A stretch of DNA of 64,000 bases from Acetobacter oeni. Lineage in GTDB: Bacteria > Pseudomonadota > Alphaproteobacteria > Acetobacterales > Acetobacteraceae. The notes beneath the pieces were generated by a model, which did no database searches, was not told where the DNA came from, and saw nothing but the letters and a program-made list of their open reading frames with translations. The DNA lies in contig NZ_WOTA01000009.1 of NCBI RefSeq assembly GCF_011516825.1, positions 1 through 64,000 on the forward strand, read 5' to 3'. Shown piece by piece: positions 18,469-26,356 of this stretch (positions within the stretch are counted from its first letter, which is position 1; each line of letters opens with the position of its first letter). The translations under genes and the position numbers were made by a program.

Positions 18469-19479
18469 TCAGCCAAGCGGCGCGGGAAGACGGAACGTCA
18501 CGTTCTCTTCCTTCACGGTCCGCTCTTCGATCTTCAGCGTATAGCGTTTCGCCAGCGCATTGACCATTTCCTGCACCAGCGCTTCCGGCGCGGAGGCCCC
18601 CGCCGTGATGCCAACCGAATTCACGCCGTCCAGCACCGACCAGTCGAGCGCCGCCAGTTTAGGCACCAGCAACGCCCGCTTCGTGCCCGACCGCTCCGCA
18701 ACCTCGCGCAGACGCTGCGAGTTCGACGAGTTCGGCGAGCCAATCACGATGACCAGATCGCATTCCGGCGCAATCGCCTTCACAGCTTCCTGACGGTTCG
18801 TCGTAGCGTAGCAAATATCCTCGCGTTTCGGTCCTTCGATCAGCGGAAAGCGATCACGCAGAATGTCCACGATCTCCGCCGTGTCATCCACCGAAAGCGT
18901 CGTCTGGGTGATGAACGCCAGACGCGTCGGATCTTCCGGCTGCACCGTGCGGGCCTCTTCGGCGTCGTTGATCAGCGTGACAGCGCCCGGCGGCAACTGA
19001 CCCATCGTGCCAATCACCTCCGGATGCCCGGCATGGCCAATCATCAGAATATGACGGCTGTCCGGACCGCCATCGGCATAATGCCGCTCGGCCTCGCGAT
19101 GGACCTTGGAAACCAGCGGGCATGTCGCATCGAGATACAGCAGATTGCGGCGCGCCGCTTCGGCCGGCACCGTCCTGGGAACGCCATGCGCGGAAAATAC
19201 GACATGACCATCAGGCGGCACCTCGTCGAGTTCCTCGACGAAAATCGCTCCCTTCGCCTCCAGCTCCTCCACAACCGTCCGGTTGTGGACAATCTCATGA
19301 CGCACATAAACCGGCGCGCCATAGGCCTTGATGGCTTCTTCAACCACGCGGATGGCACGGTCAACGCCGGCGCAGAAACCACGCGGGCCAGCCAGAATAA
19401 CCCTGAGCGCGCGAGTGCCCGCATCCGCAGCGTCAGGCATGAGTGTCGATGTAAGCTGATCGGGCATGGTATTCCCCAA
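18469..19479 (-). CDS. ispH: 4-hydroxy-3-methylbut-2-enyl diphosphate reductase
   Basis: This 336-residue iron-sulfur enzyme makes IPP and DMAPP in the last step of the non-mevalonate isoprenoid pathway. The cluster-binding cysteines sit in [24 protein letters not shown] and, by family position, the [11 protein letters not shown] region. [12 protein letters not shown] near residue 225 is the substrate-binding stretch. The first residues ([14 protein letters not shown]) are variable, so translation may begin at M1 or M5. It leads the minus-strand ispH-thrB-rnhA operon. A GC-rich divergent gap separates it from the lipoprotein gene. Confidence 0.95.
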   Translation of the reverse strand: MGNTMPDQLTSTLMPDAADAGTRALRVILAGPRGFCAGVDRAIRVVEEAIKAYGAPVYVRHEIVHNRTVVEELEAKGAIFVEELDEVPPDGHVVFSAHGVPRTVPAEAARRNLLYLDATCPLVSKVHREAERHYADGGPDSRHILMIGHAGHPEVIGTMGQLPPGAVTLINDAEEARTVQPEDPTRLAFITQTTLSVDDTAEIVDILRDRFPLIEGPKREDICYATTNRQEAVKAIAPECDLVIVIGSPNSSNSQRLREVAERSGTKRALLVPKLAALDWSVLDGVNSVGITAGASAPEALVQEMVNALAKRYTLKIEERTVKEENVTFRLPAPLG

Positions 19480-19833
19480 ACGTTCGGCAGGCGATAAACG
19501 GGGCGGCCGGCAAAAAGGCCGGTCCGGCCGGAAAACTGATCGGTTTTGCCCGCCCTACGCAAGACAGGCGGATCGCGCAAGCCGTATCGGACGGATTGAC
19601 CCGCTCACCGGGCCGTGCTCCGGAGTATGAGACTCACGGCCGACGGGCAGACCCGCATGGCCGGTATTCTCAATTCTGACCCGGCCCGGTTTTCCCGGAC
19701 GCACTTCATGTTTAATACTTCGCCTCATGCTTTTTGTCCCGCCTCTTTTCTGCCCGCCCGTTCTCCTTCAGGCTCTCCGTCCGCGACTGCCCCGCGCCGA
19801 TCGCACGTGTGACCTGCCATCCTGGACTGCCGC
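19480..19833. other. Divergent intergenic region
   Basis: These 354 bases between ispH and the lipoprotein gene should hold both promoters. A GGCCGG-rich inverted segment at about 19505-19535 lies just ahead of ispH. I see no gene or RNA in it. Confidence 0.4.
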
Positions 19834-20481
19834 ATGACCCACTCTCCGTCCCGTTCTCCTTCAACCCCGGCAGAAGGCCGTGCCCCGACTCGGGCGCTCT
19901 CCGGCTTCAGCTCGCCCCTCGGACGGTATCTGACCGGCCTCGCCGTCGCGATCACGCTGCCGCTCACCCTGGCCGGCTGTGGTGAAGATGACAGCGTCGG
20001 TTTCGCGCCGACATGCCCCGCCATGCACATTCCGGCCGAAGTCGCGGATTATTATAACTACTCCGCAAAAGGGCCGAGCTTCGACCACCTCGTGACCCGC
20101 GCCAGCATCACCCACCTGGGCGGTGATTGCGCCGCGGCCGCCGAGAACGAAAAGAAAAAAGACCTGCGAACCCGTGTCAGCGTGCATATGGTGGTCCGCC
20201 GTGGCCCGGCCGCGACCTATAGTTCACTGACGCTTCCCTGGTTCGTCGCGGTCGTCCACAACGACAAGATCGTCGGCAAACATATCTTCGAACAGGCCGT
20301 CACCTTCCCCGACAGTGCCTCGACAGTGGCCGTCGATACCCGGCTGGTCACCGTCGATCTGCCGATCAAACCGACAAACGGAGAGAATGATTACCGGTTC
20401 GAAGTGGGCTTCCAGCTGACAAAAACCCAGCTGGCCTATAACCGCGAACACGGCGTCCTGGCGACGTTCAGCGGCCAGTAA
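19834..20481 (+). CDS. Hypothetical lipoprotein
   Basis: This 215-residue protein has a long basic N-region (about 33 residues) followed by a hydrophobic segment ending in the lipobox LAGC near residues 46-49. Signal peptidase II processing and lipid attachment are therefore likely. The mature part holds TCPAMHIPAEVADYYNYS and a predicted beta-rich region (VSVHMVVRRGPAATY, LPWFVAVVHNDKIVGK). I do not recognise a function; conserved lipoproteins of similar design are common in Acetobacteraceae. The long N-region could mean that translation starts later, but no internal ATG precedes the lipobox. Confidence 0.65.
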   Translation: MTHSPSRSPSTPAEGRAPTRALSGFSSPLGRYLTGLAVAITLPLTLAGCGEDDSVGFAPTCPAMHIPAEVADYYNYSAKGPSFDHLVTRASITHLGGDCAAAAENEKKKDLRTRVSVHMVVRRGPAATYSSLTLPWFVAVVHNDKIVGKHIFEQAVTFPDSASTVAVDTRLVTVDLPIKPTNGENDYRFEVGFQLTKTQLAYNREHGVLATFSGQ

Positions 20482-20645
20482 ACAGCAGTTCGCCATGCAT
20501 CAAAGGACCGGAATGCCGGCAGCGGAACCGCTATACGCCGCGCTTCGCGGAGGAGATCCCGCCACAGCCTGGCCAGATCCGGCCAACTCCGGGGCTCCGC
20601 AGACTGGCCGCTGCCGCGCGTGTCAGAAGCCCTCGGCCAGCGCAT
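20436..20645 (-). CDS. Candidate small protein, convergent with the lipoprotein gene
   Basis: This 69-residue frame contains a plausible protein-like stretch, WPDLARLWRDLLREARRI followed by VPLPAFRSFDAWRTAVYWPL, with amphipathic helix character that shadow frames rarely show. Its last 15 codons overlap the 3' end of the lipoprotein gene on the other strand. No family was recognised and no convincing ribosome binding site was found, so this could equally be the tail of a decayed gene. Confidence 0.2.
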   Translation of the reverse strand: MRWPRASDTRGSGQSAEPRSWPDLARLWRDLLREARRIAVPLPAFRSFDAWRTAVYWPLNVARTPCSRL

Positions 20646-20823
20646 TCACAGCGATCACGAGCCGGGACCGTTGCCGCCCGCGCGGAAGAAAGCTAACCAG
20701 TGGACCAGATGTCGCATTCCGCGATGTTAATGAGACAGCCACGTCCGGCTGTCTGGTGACTGCTGGTTCGGTGCGCCCATGTAAGGCGGTTCCGACCTCT
20801 GAGAAGTATGGAGTGCCTGTCGC
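20482..20823. other. Gap between the two lipoprotein genes
   Basis: These 342 bases separate the lipoprotein gene from the gamma-glutamyltransferase-like gene. Apart from the weak minus-strand candidate at 20436-20645, nothing was recognised. Confidence 0.35.
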
Positions 20824-22389
20824 GTGCGTGAGCGTCCCGTGAGACCCCATTCTGACTCGCGCCCGGATGCGCCTGCCGCAAGCCGTTTTCGCAGAACATG
20901 CTCCGTCCTCCGGCGCGCCGGATTCGCGGTCGCCGCAACGGGACTGCTCTCCGGCTGCTCCTGGTTCCCTTTCAGCTTCGTCGGAGCAGGCGAGGGCAAT
21001 GGCGGCACGGAGCACCAGGTGCTCTCTCTCTTCGGTTCCGGGTCCCATATCATTTCGGGTTACACCGGTAACATCGTTGCCGATGAACCTCAGGCCGCCA
21101 TCGCCGCGCAGACCGTGCTGGAACGTGGCGGCAACGCGGCAGATGCCGCTGCGGCCCTCGGCCTCGCGCTGTCGGTAACGCTGCCGTCCCGTGCCTCTCT
21201 CGGCGCCGGCGGCGCCTGCCTGGCCTGGCGCCCCGGAGATAAAAACGGCGGGCAGGCCTTCATCTTCCTGCCAACAGGCGATTCCCCCGCCGATACCGTC
21301 CAGGGACCGACCGGGCATGCCGATCGTCCGGCCTCCGCCCCCATGCTTCCTCGCGGCCTGTTCCTGATGCAGCTCCGCTACGGCAGCGTCGATTTCGCGG
21401 AGCTGACCCAACCCGCGCTCCACCTGGCTCGCAGCGGCTTCGAAGTGGGAACCCAGCTGGCGTCCGATCTGAGCGCAGTCCAGGCGCCTCTGCTGGCCGA
21501 TGACAGCGCGCGGAGCGTGTTCGCCCGACAGGACGGCAGTGTCATGAAGGCCGGCGATATCCTCGTCCAGCCGAGACTCGCCGGTTCTCTGACACGCATC
21601 CACTCCGCTGGACCGGGTGATCTCTATATCGGCTCACTGGCACAGGCCTTTGTGTCCGCCAGCGATGCAGCCGGCGCCGGCATCACCATGGCCGGTCTAC
21701 GCAACGCGCTTCCGCAGGCCGTCATGCCGCTGACGATCACAGTGCAGGGCACGCAGGTCTCTTTCCTGCCGCCTCCTGCGGATGGTGGCTACGGGATGGC
21801 TGTCGCATGGCGGGCCATGGAAAACGGACGTTCCGGTACCTCTGGCGTCGGCGCACAGGCCGTGGCCGGCTGGCGCGCCAGCGAAAGCAGAAGCAATACG
21901 CCCTCCGTCCTGGCGGCACGTGCCCGGCAACTGATCGATTCCGGTCATATCCCTTCAGGCGGCACTCTTCCGAATCTGCCCGCTTCCACATCTTTTGCCG
22001 TGGTGGACCGGAAAGGCGAGGCCGTGGCCTGCGCCCTTACCATGAATAATCTGTTCGGAACCGGCCGTGTCGCAGGCTCCACGGGCATCGTGCTTGGCGC
22101 TTCCTCGGCACATCTGCCCTGGCCTCTGCTGCCCGCGGCTATCGCCCATCGTGACGACCAGTTCATCGCCACCGCCACGGCTTCCGGCCAGGCCGATGCC
22201 GCCGATGCCGCCGCCGCCGCGCTCTCCGGTGCCCTGCATGGCGACGAACAGGCTATGAAACCAGCCACCGTTGCGGGCCGCGCGAACGCAATCTCCTGTC
22301 CTTCCGGCCTTCCCGGTAATAACGGTCGCTGCTTCGGCTCCGTCGATCCGCGCGGCAGCGGCTACGCATCCGGTACAGCACGACACTGA
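20824..22389 (+). CDS. Gamma-glutamyltransferase-like lipoprotein, probably not a normal GGT
   Basis: This 521-residue protein has a lipobox (LLSGC) near residues 41-45 and a body related to gamma-glutamyltransferases: IVADEPQAAIAAQTVLERGG, GNAADAAAALGLAL, and FAVVDRKGEAVACALTMNN leading into LFGTGRVAGSTGIVLG. Key residues differ. The position of the nucleophile Thr at the small-subunit start is Ser (S388, in PASTSFAVVD). The substrate-binding DFRE segment reads FLPTGD, and the SSM-type oxyanion motif is not found. It is about 50 residues shorter than usual. The start is a GTG without a clear ribosome binding site. It may be an inactive or repurposed relative anchored in a membrane. Confidence 0.7.
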   Translation: MRERPVRPHSDSRPDAPAASRFRRTCSVLRRAGFAVAATGLLSGCSWFPFSFVGAGEGNGGTEHQVLSLFGSGSHIISGYTGNIVADEPQAAIAAQTVLERGGNAADAAAALGLALSVTLPSRASLGAGGACLAWRPGDKNGGQAFIFLPTGDSPADTVQGPTGHADRPASAPMLPRGLFLMQLRYGSVDFAELTQPALHLARSGFEVGTQLASDLSAVQAPLLADDSARSVFARQDGSVMKAGDILVQPRLAGSLTRIHSAGPGDLYIGSLAQAFVSASDAAGAGITMAGLRNALPQAVMPLTITVQGTQVSFLPPPADGGYGMAVAWRAMENGRSGTSGVGAQAVAGWRASESRSNTPSVLAARARQLIDSGHIPSGGTLPNLPASTSFAVVDRKGEAVACALTMNNLFGTGRVAGSTGIVLGASSAHLPWPLLPAAIAHRDDQFIATATASGQADAADAAAAALSGALHGDEQAMKPATVAGRANAISCPSGLPGNNGRCFGSVDPRGSGYASGTARH

Positions 22390-22773
22390 CCTCTCCCGAC
22401 CGGGTTCATCGCTCAGACAAGAGAAGCCCGGTCGGCAGAAGCAGATTTTGACCCGGACATCACAAAGAAAATCCGCGTGACTCTTTCTGTCTCTCCCGAA
22501 TGATTATTTCTCTGGACGGGCTGCCAGCAGAAAACCTGAGCTTCCGTCCGCCTTCATTATTGGTGAGTGGTTTTTTCCACAGGCCAGTGCCAGTCCGGGC
22601 TCTGCCCGCACCCGACAGGGACCACAGGCTCCTGCACCCCGATTTATAAACAAACAGATTTCCAAAAGCCGGCGGCCTTTGGTGGGTTTCAGGGCACAAA
22701 GCCCTGAAAAAAGCTTCAACATCAGAACCAGGCCCGGAAACCTCACAGAAGAGAAGGCTTCCGGCCTCATGCC
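22390..22773. other. Convergent gap with hairpins
   Basis: The gap between the converging GGT-like and fliP genes holds two things. A hairpin with CCGACCGGG (22396-22404) and CCCGGTCGG (22427-22435) can stop transcription of the GGT-like gene. A copy of the composite repeat occupies about 22575-22715. No gene was recognised. Confidence 0.5.
22575..22715. repeat. Composite intergenic hairpin repeat
   Basis: This copy reads GGGCTCTGCCCGCACCCGAC with a following ACAGGG/CACAGGCTCCTG part (about 22597-22640), then TTTCCAAAAGCCGG, CGGCCTTTGGTGGGTTTCAG and AGGGC...GCCCT arms to 22715. The second half closely matches the copy at 49551-49612. Confidence 0.6.
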
Positions 22774-23571
22774 TCACCCGCTACCAAAACTCCGCACCAG
22801 ACTCCCGGCAGCAAGCTGCCAGCCATCGACCATCACAAAGAAAATCAGCTTGAACGGCAGAGAAATCGTGGCCGGGGGCAGCATCATCATACCGAGACTC
22901 ATCAGAACCGTTGAGACCACAATGTCGATGACAAGAAACGGCAGATAAAGCAGAAATCCCATCTCGAAACCGCGACGCAACTCTCCGATCATGAACGACG
23001 GCATCAGAACCCGCCAGGGTGTATCCGCCGCCGTGGCCGGCGGCTGAACATTTGCAAGATGAAAAAATGTCGCGAGATCAGGCGCCCTCACATTGGCCAG
23101 CATAAAACCGCGAAACGGCTCGGCTGCGGCCCGGAGGCCATCCATTTCTGAAATTTTCCCGGCAATGAGGGGAGAAATTCCGTTCGTCCATGACTGATCC
23201 ATCACCGGCTGCATCACAAAAAACGTCAGGAACAGCGCCAGCCCGATCAACACCGTGTTCGGTGGCGTGCCCTGCGCCCCGATCGCACTCCGCAACAGGG
23301 ACAGAACAATGATGATCCGGGTGAACGCCGTAACCATCACCAGCAAACTGGGAGCAAGGGACAGAACGGTGATGAGAGCCGAAAGCTGCACCAGTCGTCC
23401 GGCGGTGCCGGAGTCGCCCTTCTGACCCAGATCTATATTAAGGGATTGTGCATGGGCCGCGTGTGGCCATGCACCGGCAAACAGCAGAAGCACCGTAATG
23501 ACCGGAAGCAGAACCAGATAAAAGCCGCATCTGCCAGATCGTGATTTTAATGAAATGTGTGCTGGGCTCAT
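22774..23571 (-). CDS. fliP: Flagellar biosynthesis protein FliP
   Basis: This 265-residue inner-membrane protein forms, with FliQ and FliR, the export gate of the flagellar type III system. It has a cleavable signal peptide (hydrophobic stretch ending AHAQS near residue 42), the family's PSLLVMVTAFTRIIIVLSLL and GTPPNTVLIGLALFLTFFVM segments, and the C-terminal PFKLIFFVMVDGWQL. Its length is normal. It starts four bases inside fliO, so the two are translationally coupled. They run opposite to the flgB-to-flhB genes from a shared divergent region. Confidence 0.94.
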   Translation of the reverse strand: MSPAHISLKSRSGRCGFYLVLLPVITVLLLFAGAWPHAAHAQSLNIDLGQKGDSGTAGRLVQLSALITVLSLAPSLLVMVTAFTRIIIVLSLLRSAIGAQGTPPNTVLIGLALFLTFFVMQPVMDQSWTNGISPLIAGKISEMDGLRAAAEPFRGFMLANVRAPDLATFFHLANVQPPATAADTPWRVLMPSFMIGELRRGFEMGFLLYLPFLVIDIVVSTVLMSLGMMMLPPATISLPFKLIFFVMVDGWQLAAGSLVRSFGSG

Positions 23572-23855
23572 GCTGAGTGATCTCCGGCATCCGGCAACCA
23601 GCCAACCACAACGTCAGACGGTCCGCCCGTAAGAAGAATAACTTTTCGTCCGTGGCACGAAACAACGGTGAGCCGTCGTCGCGCATCCAGAGCAAGTGAG
23701 CCTTCCAGAGACAGACCGGAGTCGCTGCGTACAGGACCGCGCAGTCGCGCCAGAATCTGCCAGCCGCTGCGGCTGAGCAGGATCATGGCAAGAACGGCAA
23801 CAAGTGCCGCCACGGTTGAAACGATGTCATAAAAACCCATGCGGGCGCATTCCAT
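23568..23855 (-). CDS. fliO: FliO-like flagellar protein
   Basis: This short protein of 95 residues has one membrane helix (VSTVAALVAVLAMILL) and a small beta-rich cytosolic domain (LSLEGSLALDARRRLTVVSC, then ILLTGGPSDVVVGWL). The pattern, and the 4-base overlap with fliP, fit FliO, a small helper for FliP complex assembly. FliO is poorly conserved in sequence, so context carries much of the evidence. Translation may start at 23855 or at the ATG 15 bases downstream; neither has a strong ribosome binding site. Confidence 0.75.
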   Translation of the reverse strand: MECARMGFYDIVSTVAALVAVLAMILLSRSGWQILARLRGPVRSDSGLSLEGSLALDARRRLTVVSCHGRKVILLTGGPSDVVVGWLPDAGDHSA

Positions 23856-24048
23856 GATGCGGTTCAGAAAGGCGCCAGCTTTGCGGGCTGAAAGTAAACA
23901 ATGCGTTTACGAAAACCGTTTTCATGCTCACATAAACAAATAATCCACTGACTTCAGTTTTTAACGATATTTCAGTGTTTCACATCGCATGTTCGGGAGC
24001 CCGGTCCGGTTAAGCCGGCACCTCTTTATTAACTTTGCGGAGATCCGG
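23856..24048. promoter_or_regulatory. Divergent flagellar control region
   Basis: The gap between fliO and flgB should contain both promoters. An inverted repeat GTAAAC (23894-23899) and GTTTAC (23905-23910) lies near fliO and could bind a regulator. No sigma28 or sigma54 core element was convincing by eye. Confidence 0.4.
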
Positions 24049-24444
24049 ATGCTGGATGCTTCACGTCCCGCCTCAGGCGGTACTGATCTTTTTGACCTGG
24101 CACAGAGACGGATGAACTGGCTGGAGGAGCGGGAAAAGGTTCTCGCAAACAACGTCGCTAACGCCGATACTCCGAATTATGTCGCACAGGATGTCACGCC
24201 GTTTTCCGGTATGCTGGCTCAGTTTCAGGTCGGGCTGGCCACGACGTCGCCCCGGCACATTCCTGTCTCCGGACGCAGCAGATCCTCGTCTGCCGTAACA
24301 GAAGGGGAGCAGTCCCCGAATGGAAACGGTATTTCTCTGGAAACGCAGATGGAGGAAGTCGCGGAAACCAGCGACCAGCAGCGTTTCGCGACAAATGTCT
24401 ATTCAGCTTACAAAAGTATGCTGACGACCGTTCTTGGAAAATAG
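24049..24444 (+). CDS. flgB: Flagellar proximal rod protein FlgB
   Basis: This 131-residue rod protein has the N-terminal LAQRRMNWLEEREKVLANNV and ANADTPNYVAQDVTPF motif of flagellar rod and hook proteins and a C-terminal helix (RFATNVYSAYKSMLTTVL). It begins a plus-strand unit flgB-flgC-fliE-fliQ-fliR-flhB. The ATG at 24049, with TGCGGAGAT just upstream, is preferred over an in-frame ATG at 23989 that would add 20 unrelated residues. The protein is exported through the flagellar gate encoded downstream. Confidence 0.9.
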   Translation: MLDASRPASGGTDLFDLAQRRMNWLEEREKVLANNVANADTPNYVAQDVTPFSGMLAQFQVGLATTSPRHIPVSGRSRSSSAVTEGEQSPNGNGISLETQMEEVAETSDQQRFATNVYSAYKSMLTTVLGK

Positions 24445-24459
24445 TGAGAGCGATCAGAT

Positions 24460-24867
24460 ATGGATATGAACAGCACCATGGCGATCTCGGCCGCCGGAAT
24501 GGAGGCTCAGTCGCAGAGGCTTCGTGTCGTTGCGGAAAATCTCGCCAACCAGAATACGACGGGATCAACCCCCGGGGCAGACCCATATCGTCGAAAGACG
24601 ATAACATTTCAGAATATTATCGATAATAAAACAGGTGTTTCCAAGGTAAGCGTCAAAAAAATTGACCATGACATGTCCGATTTTGAAACACGCTACGATC
24701 CGTCGCACCCTGCCGCAGACGCGCAGGGATATGTGAAGACGCCGAATGTGAGCACCATGGTCGAGGTCATGGATTCACATGAAGCTCAGCGTTCTTACGA
24801 AGCCAATCTGAATACTCTGCAAACCACCCGTTCCATGATTACACGGACAATAGATCTCCTGAAATGA
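24460..24867 (+). CDS. flgC: Flagellar proximal rod protein FlgC
   Basis: This 135-residue protein shows the rod-protein N-terminus (MAISAAGMEAQSQRLRVVAE, then NLANQNTTGS) and the C-terminal VEVMDSHEAQRSYEANLNTL that polymerising rod proteins share. It follows flgB by 15 bases and overlaps fliE by 4 bases. The size is typical. Confidence 0.93.
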   Translation: MDMNSTMAISAAGMEAQSQRLRVVAENLANQNTTGSTPGADPYRRKTITFQNIIDNKTGVSKVSVKKIDHDMSDFETRYDPSHPAADAQGYVKTPNVSTMVEVMDSHEAQRSYEANLNTLQTTRSMITRTIDLLK

Positions 24868-25199
24868 TAATTTCATCTGCTACAAACAAATCTGCCGCTT
24901 CAGCATACGCGCGAACTCAGTCCGGTACATCGCTTGCTGACGCAGTGACTTCCATTGATGACAACACGACGGACGAGACGAGTACGAGTTTCGGCGAGAC
25001 GCTTCAGAGCGCAATCGAAAGTACCGTGCAGACCGGAAAGGATACGGAGGCGAAAGCCGCTTCCGGTCTGAGCGGGCATGGAAATCTGACCGATATCGTC
25101 ACATCCATCTCGCAGGCTCAGATCGTGCTGCAGACTGCATCGACAGTTCGCGACAAGGTTATCACATCCTATCAGGATATCATGCGTATGTCGATCTGA
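24864..25199 (+). CDS. fliE: Flagellar hook-basal body protein FliE
   Basis: This 111-residue protein links the MS ring to the rod. The first 40 residues are low-complexity Ser/Thr/Ala, and the conserved part is the C-terminal helix pair (DIVTSISQAQIVLQTASTVR, then YQDIMRMSI). It starts within the flgC stop (ATGA overlap). Length and position match FliE in other alphaproteobacteria. Confidence 0.88.
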   Translation: MIISSATNKSAASAYARTQSGTSLADAVTSIDDNTTDETSTSFGETLQSAIESTVQTGKDTEAKAASGLSGHGNLTDIVTSISQAQIVLQTASTVRDKVITSYQDIMRMSI

Positions 25200-25236
25200 T
25201 CCTTACAGAGCTTATATATTTCAGGAACATTATTTT

Positions 25237-25509
25237 ATGAACGCCATTGATATTGCATCCATTTTACGGGAAACACTTTTCGTTGCAGTAAAAATTGGCG
25301 CCCCGACTCTTCTGGCTTCTCTGGCGGCTGGTCTGCTGATCTCCATTTTTCAGGCTGTCACGCAGATCAATGAGTCGACGCTGGCATTTCTGCCAAAATT
25401 CATCGCATCCATGGCAGCTCTTCTGTTCGCCGGGTCGTTCATGTATTCAACACTTGTTGCCTATACACGGCATATCTTCGATCAGGTCATCATCGCGGGT
25501 GCTTCTTGA
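25237..25509 (+). CDS. fliQ: Flagellar biosynthesis protein FliQ
   Basis: This 90-residue inner-membrane protein with two transmembrane helices is part of the FliPQR export gate. Signature segments are LFVAVKIGAPTLLASLAAGL and FQAVTQINESTLAFLPKF. It begins 37 bases after fliE and its stop overlaps the start of fliR. Confidence 0.93.
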   Translation: MNAIDIASILRETLFVAVKIGAPTLLASLAAGLLISIFQAVTQINESTLAFLPKFIASMAALLFAGSFMYSTLVAYTRHIFDQVIIAGAS

Positions 25510-26306
25510 ACGGAGATCTGACCGCATTCGTCGCCTCTCTGCCGGTCCAGGTGGTCGTCTTCGTGGCCATCCTGTGTCGTGTCGTTGGCATGGTCGTAAC
25601 ACTCCCCGGCCTGAGCGGGCAGACGGTGACAACGTCGGTCAAGGCCGGACTTGCAATCAGTCTGACCTTTCTGATGTTTCCCGTTCTTCAAAGTCGCTTT
25701 TCGGCTGCGGAAACCGGAGATATTCTTGATCCGGGCCGGGCCATTGCTCTCATCTGCTCCGAAGCACTGAGCGGTGGTCTCATCGGCTGGCTGTCACAGC
25801 TGATGACTTTGTCTTTTCCTATTGCCATGCAGATACTTTCAACATTTACCGGTTTGTCCAATGTTCTTCAGCCGGATGCGGATCTCGGTGCTCAGAGTAC
25901 TGCAGTCAGTCATCTGGCATCGCTTACAGTTCCCGTGGTGCTGTTCTCCACCGGTCTCTATGTTTTTCCGTTACATGCACTCATCGGAAGCTACCAGGTG
26001 TTCCCGCCCGGCCATTTTCCGATGATGAGTGATGCCGCACACAGCGTTACGGAAATGACACAGCGCTCGTTCCTGTTCGCGTTCCAGCTCGCAATGCCTT
26101 TCGTGCTGATCGGCACGTTGTGGCCGGCCATGCTCGGTCTCCTGAGCCGCTTCTCGCCGGGACTACAGGTGTATTCACTTGCCATGCCCGCACAGCTCCT
26201 TGGTGGAATCCTCCTGCTCGCGCTGCTGGTCAGGGGTATGGTCGCAGCCTGGATGCAAAATCTTGATACGGTTCTGGCCGGCCTGCCCGGCGCAGGCGGG
26301 TTATGA
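25506..26306 (+). CDS. fliR: Flagellar biosynthesis protein FliR
   Basis: This 266-residue inner-membrane protein with several hydrophobic helices (VVVFVAILCRVVGMVVTLPG, GLAISLTFLMFPVL, LLGGILLLALLVRGM) is the third export-gate component. The start is a TTG within the sequence TTGA, which also holds the fliQ stop, so the two are translationally coupled. An ATG start would fall inside the first helices, which supports the TTG. Confidence 0.92.
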   Translation: MNGDLTAFVASLPVQVVVFVAILCRVVGMVVTLPGLSGQTVTTSVKAGLAISLTFLMFPVLQSRFSAAETGDILDPGRAIALICSEALSGGLIGWLSQLMTLSFPIAMQILSTFTGLSNVLQPDADLGAQSTAVSHLASLTVPVVLFSTGLYVFPLHALIGSYQVFPPGHFPMMSDAAHSVTEMTQRSFLFAFQLAMPFVLIGTLWPAMLGLLSRFSPGLQVYSLAMPAQLLGGILLLALLVRGMVAAWMQNLDTVLAGLPGAGGL

Positions 26307-26356
26307 TCACAGTAAAACAAAAATCATGCTTCCCGAACAGGGTTCGATGATGAACC

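Noticed and set aside
23856..24048. CtrA-type TTAA-N7-TTAA sites in the flagellar control region
   Set aside because: TTAA elements are present but not at the required spacing.
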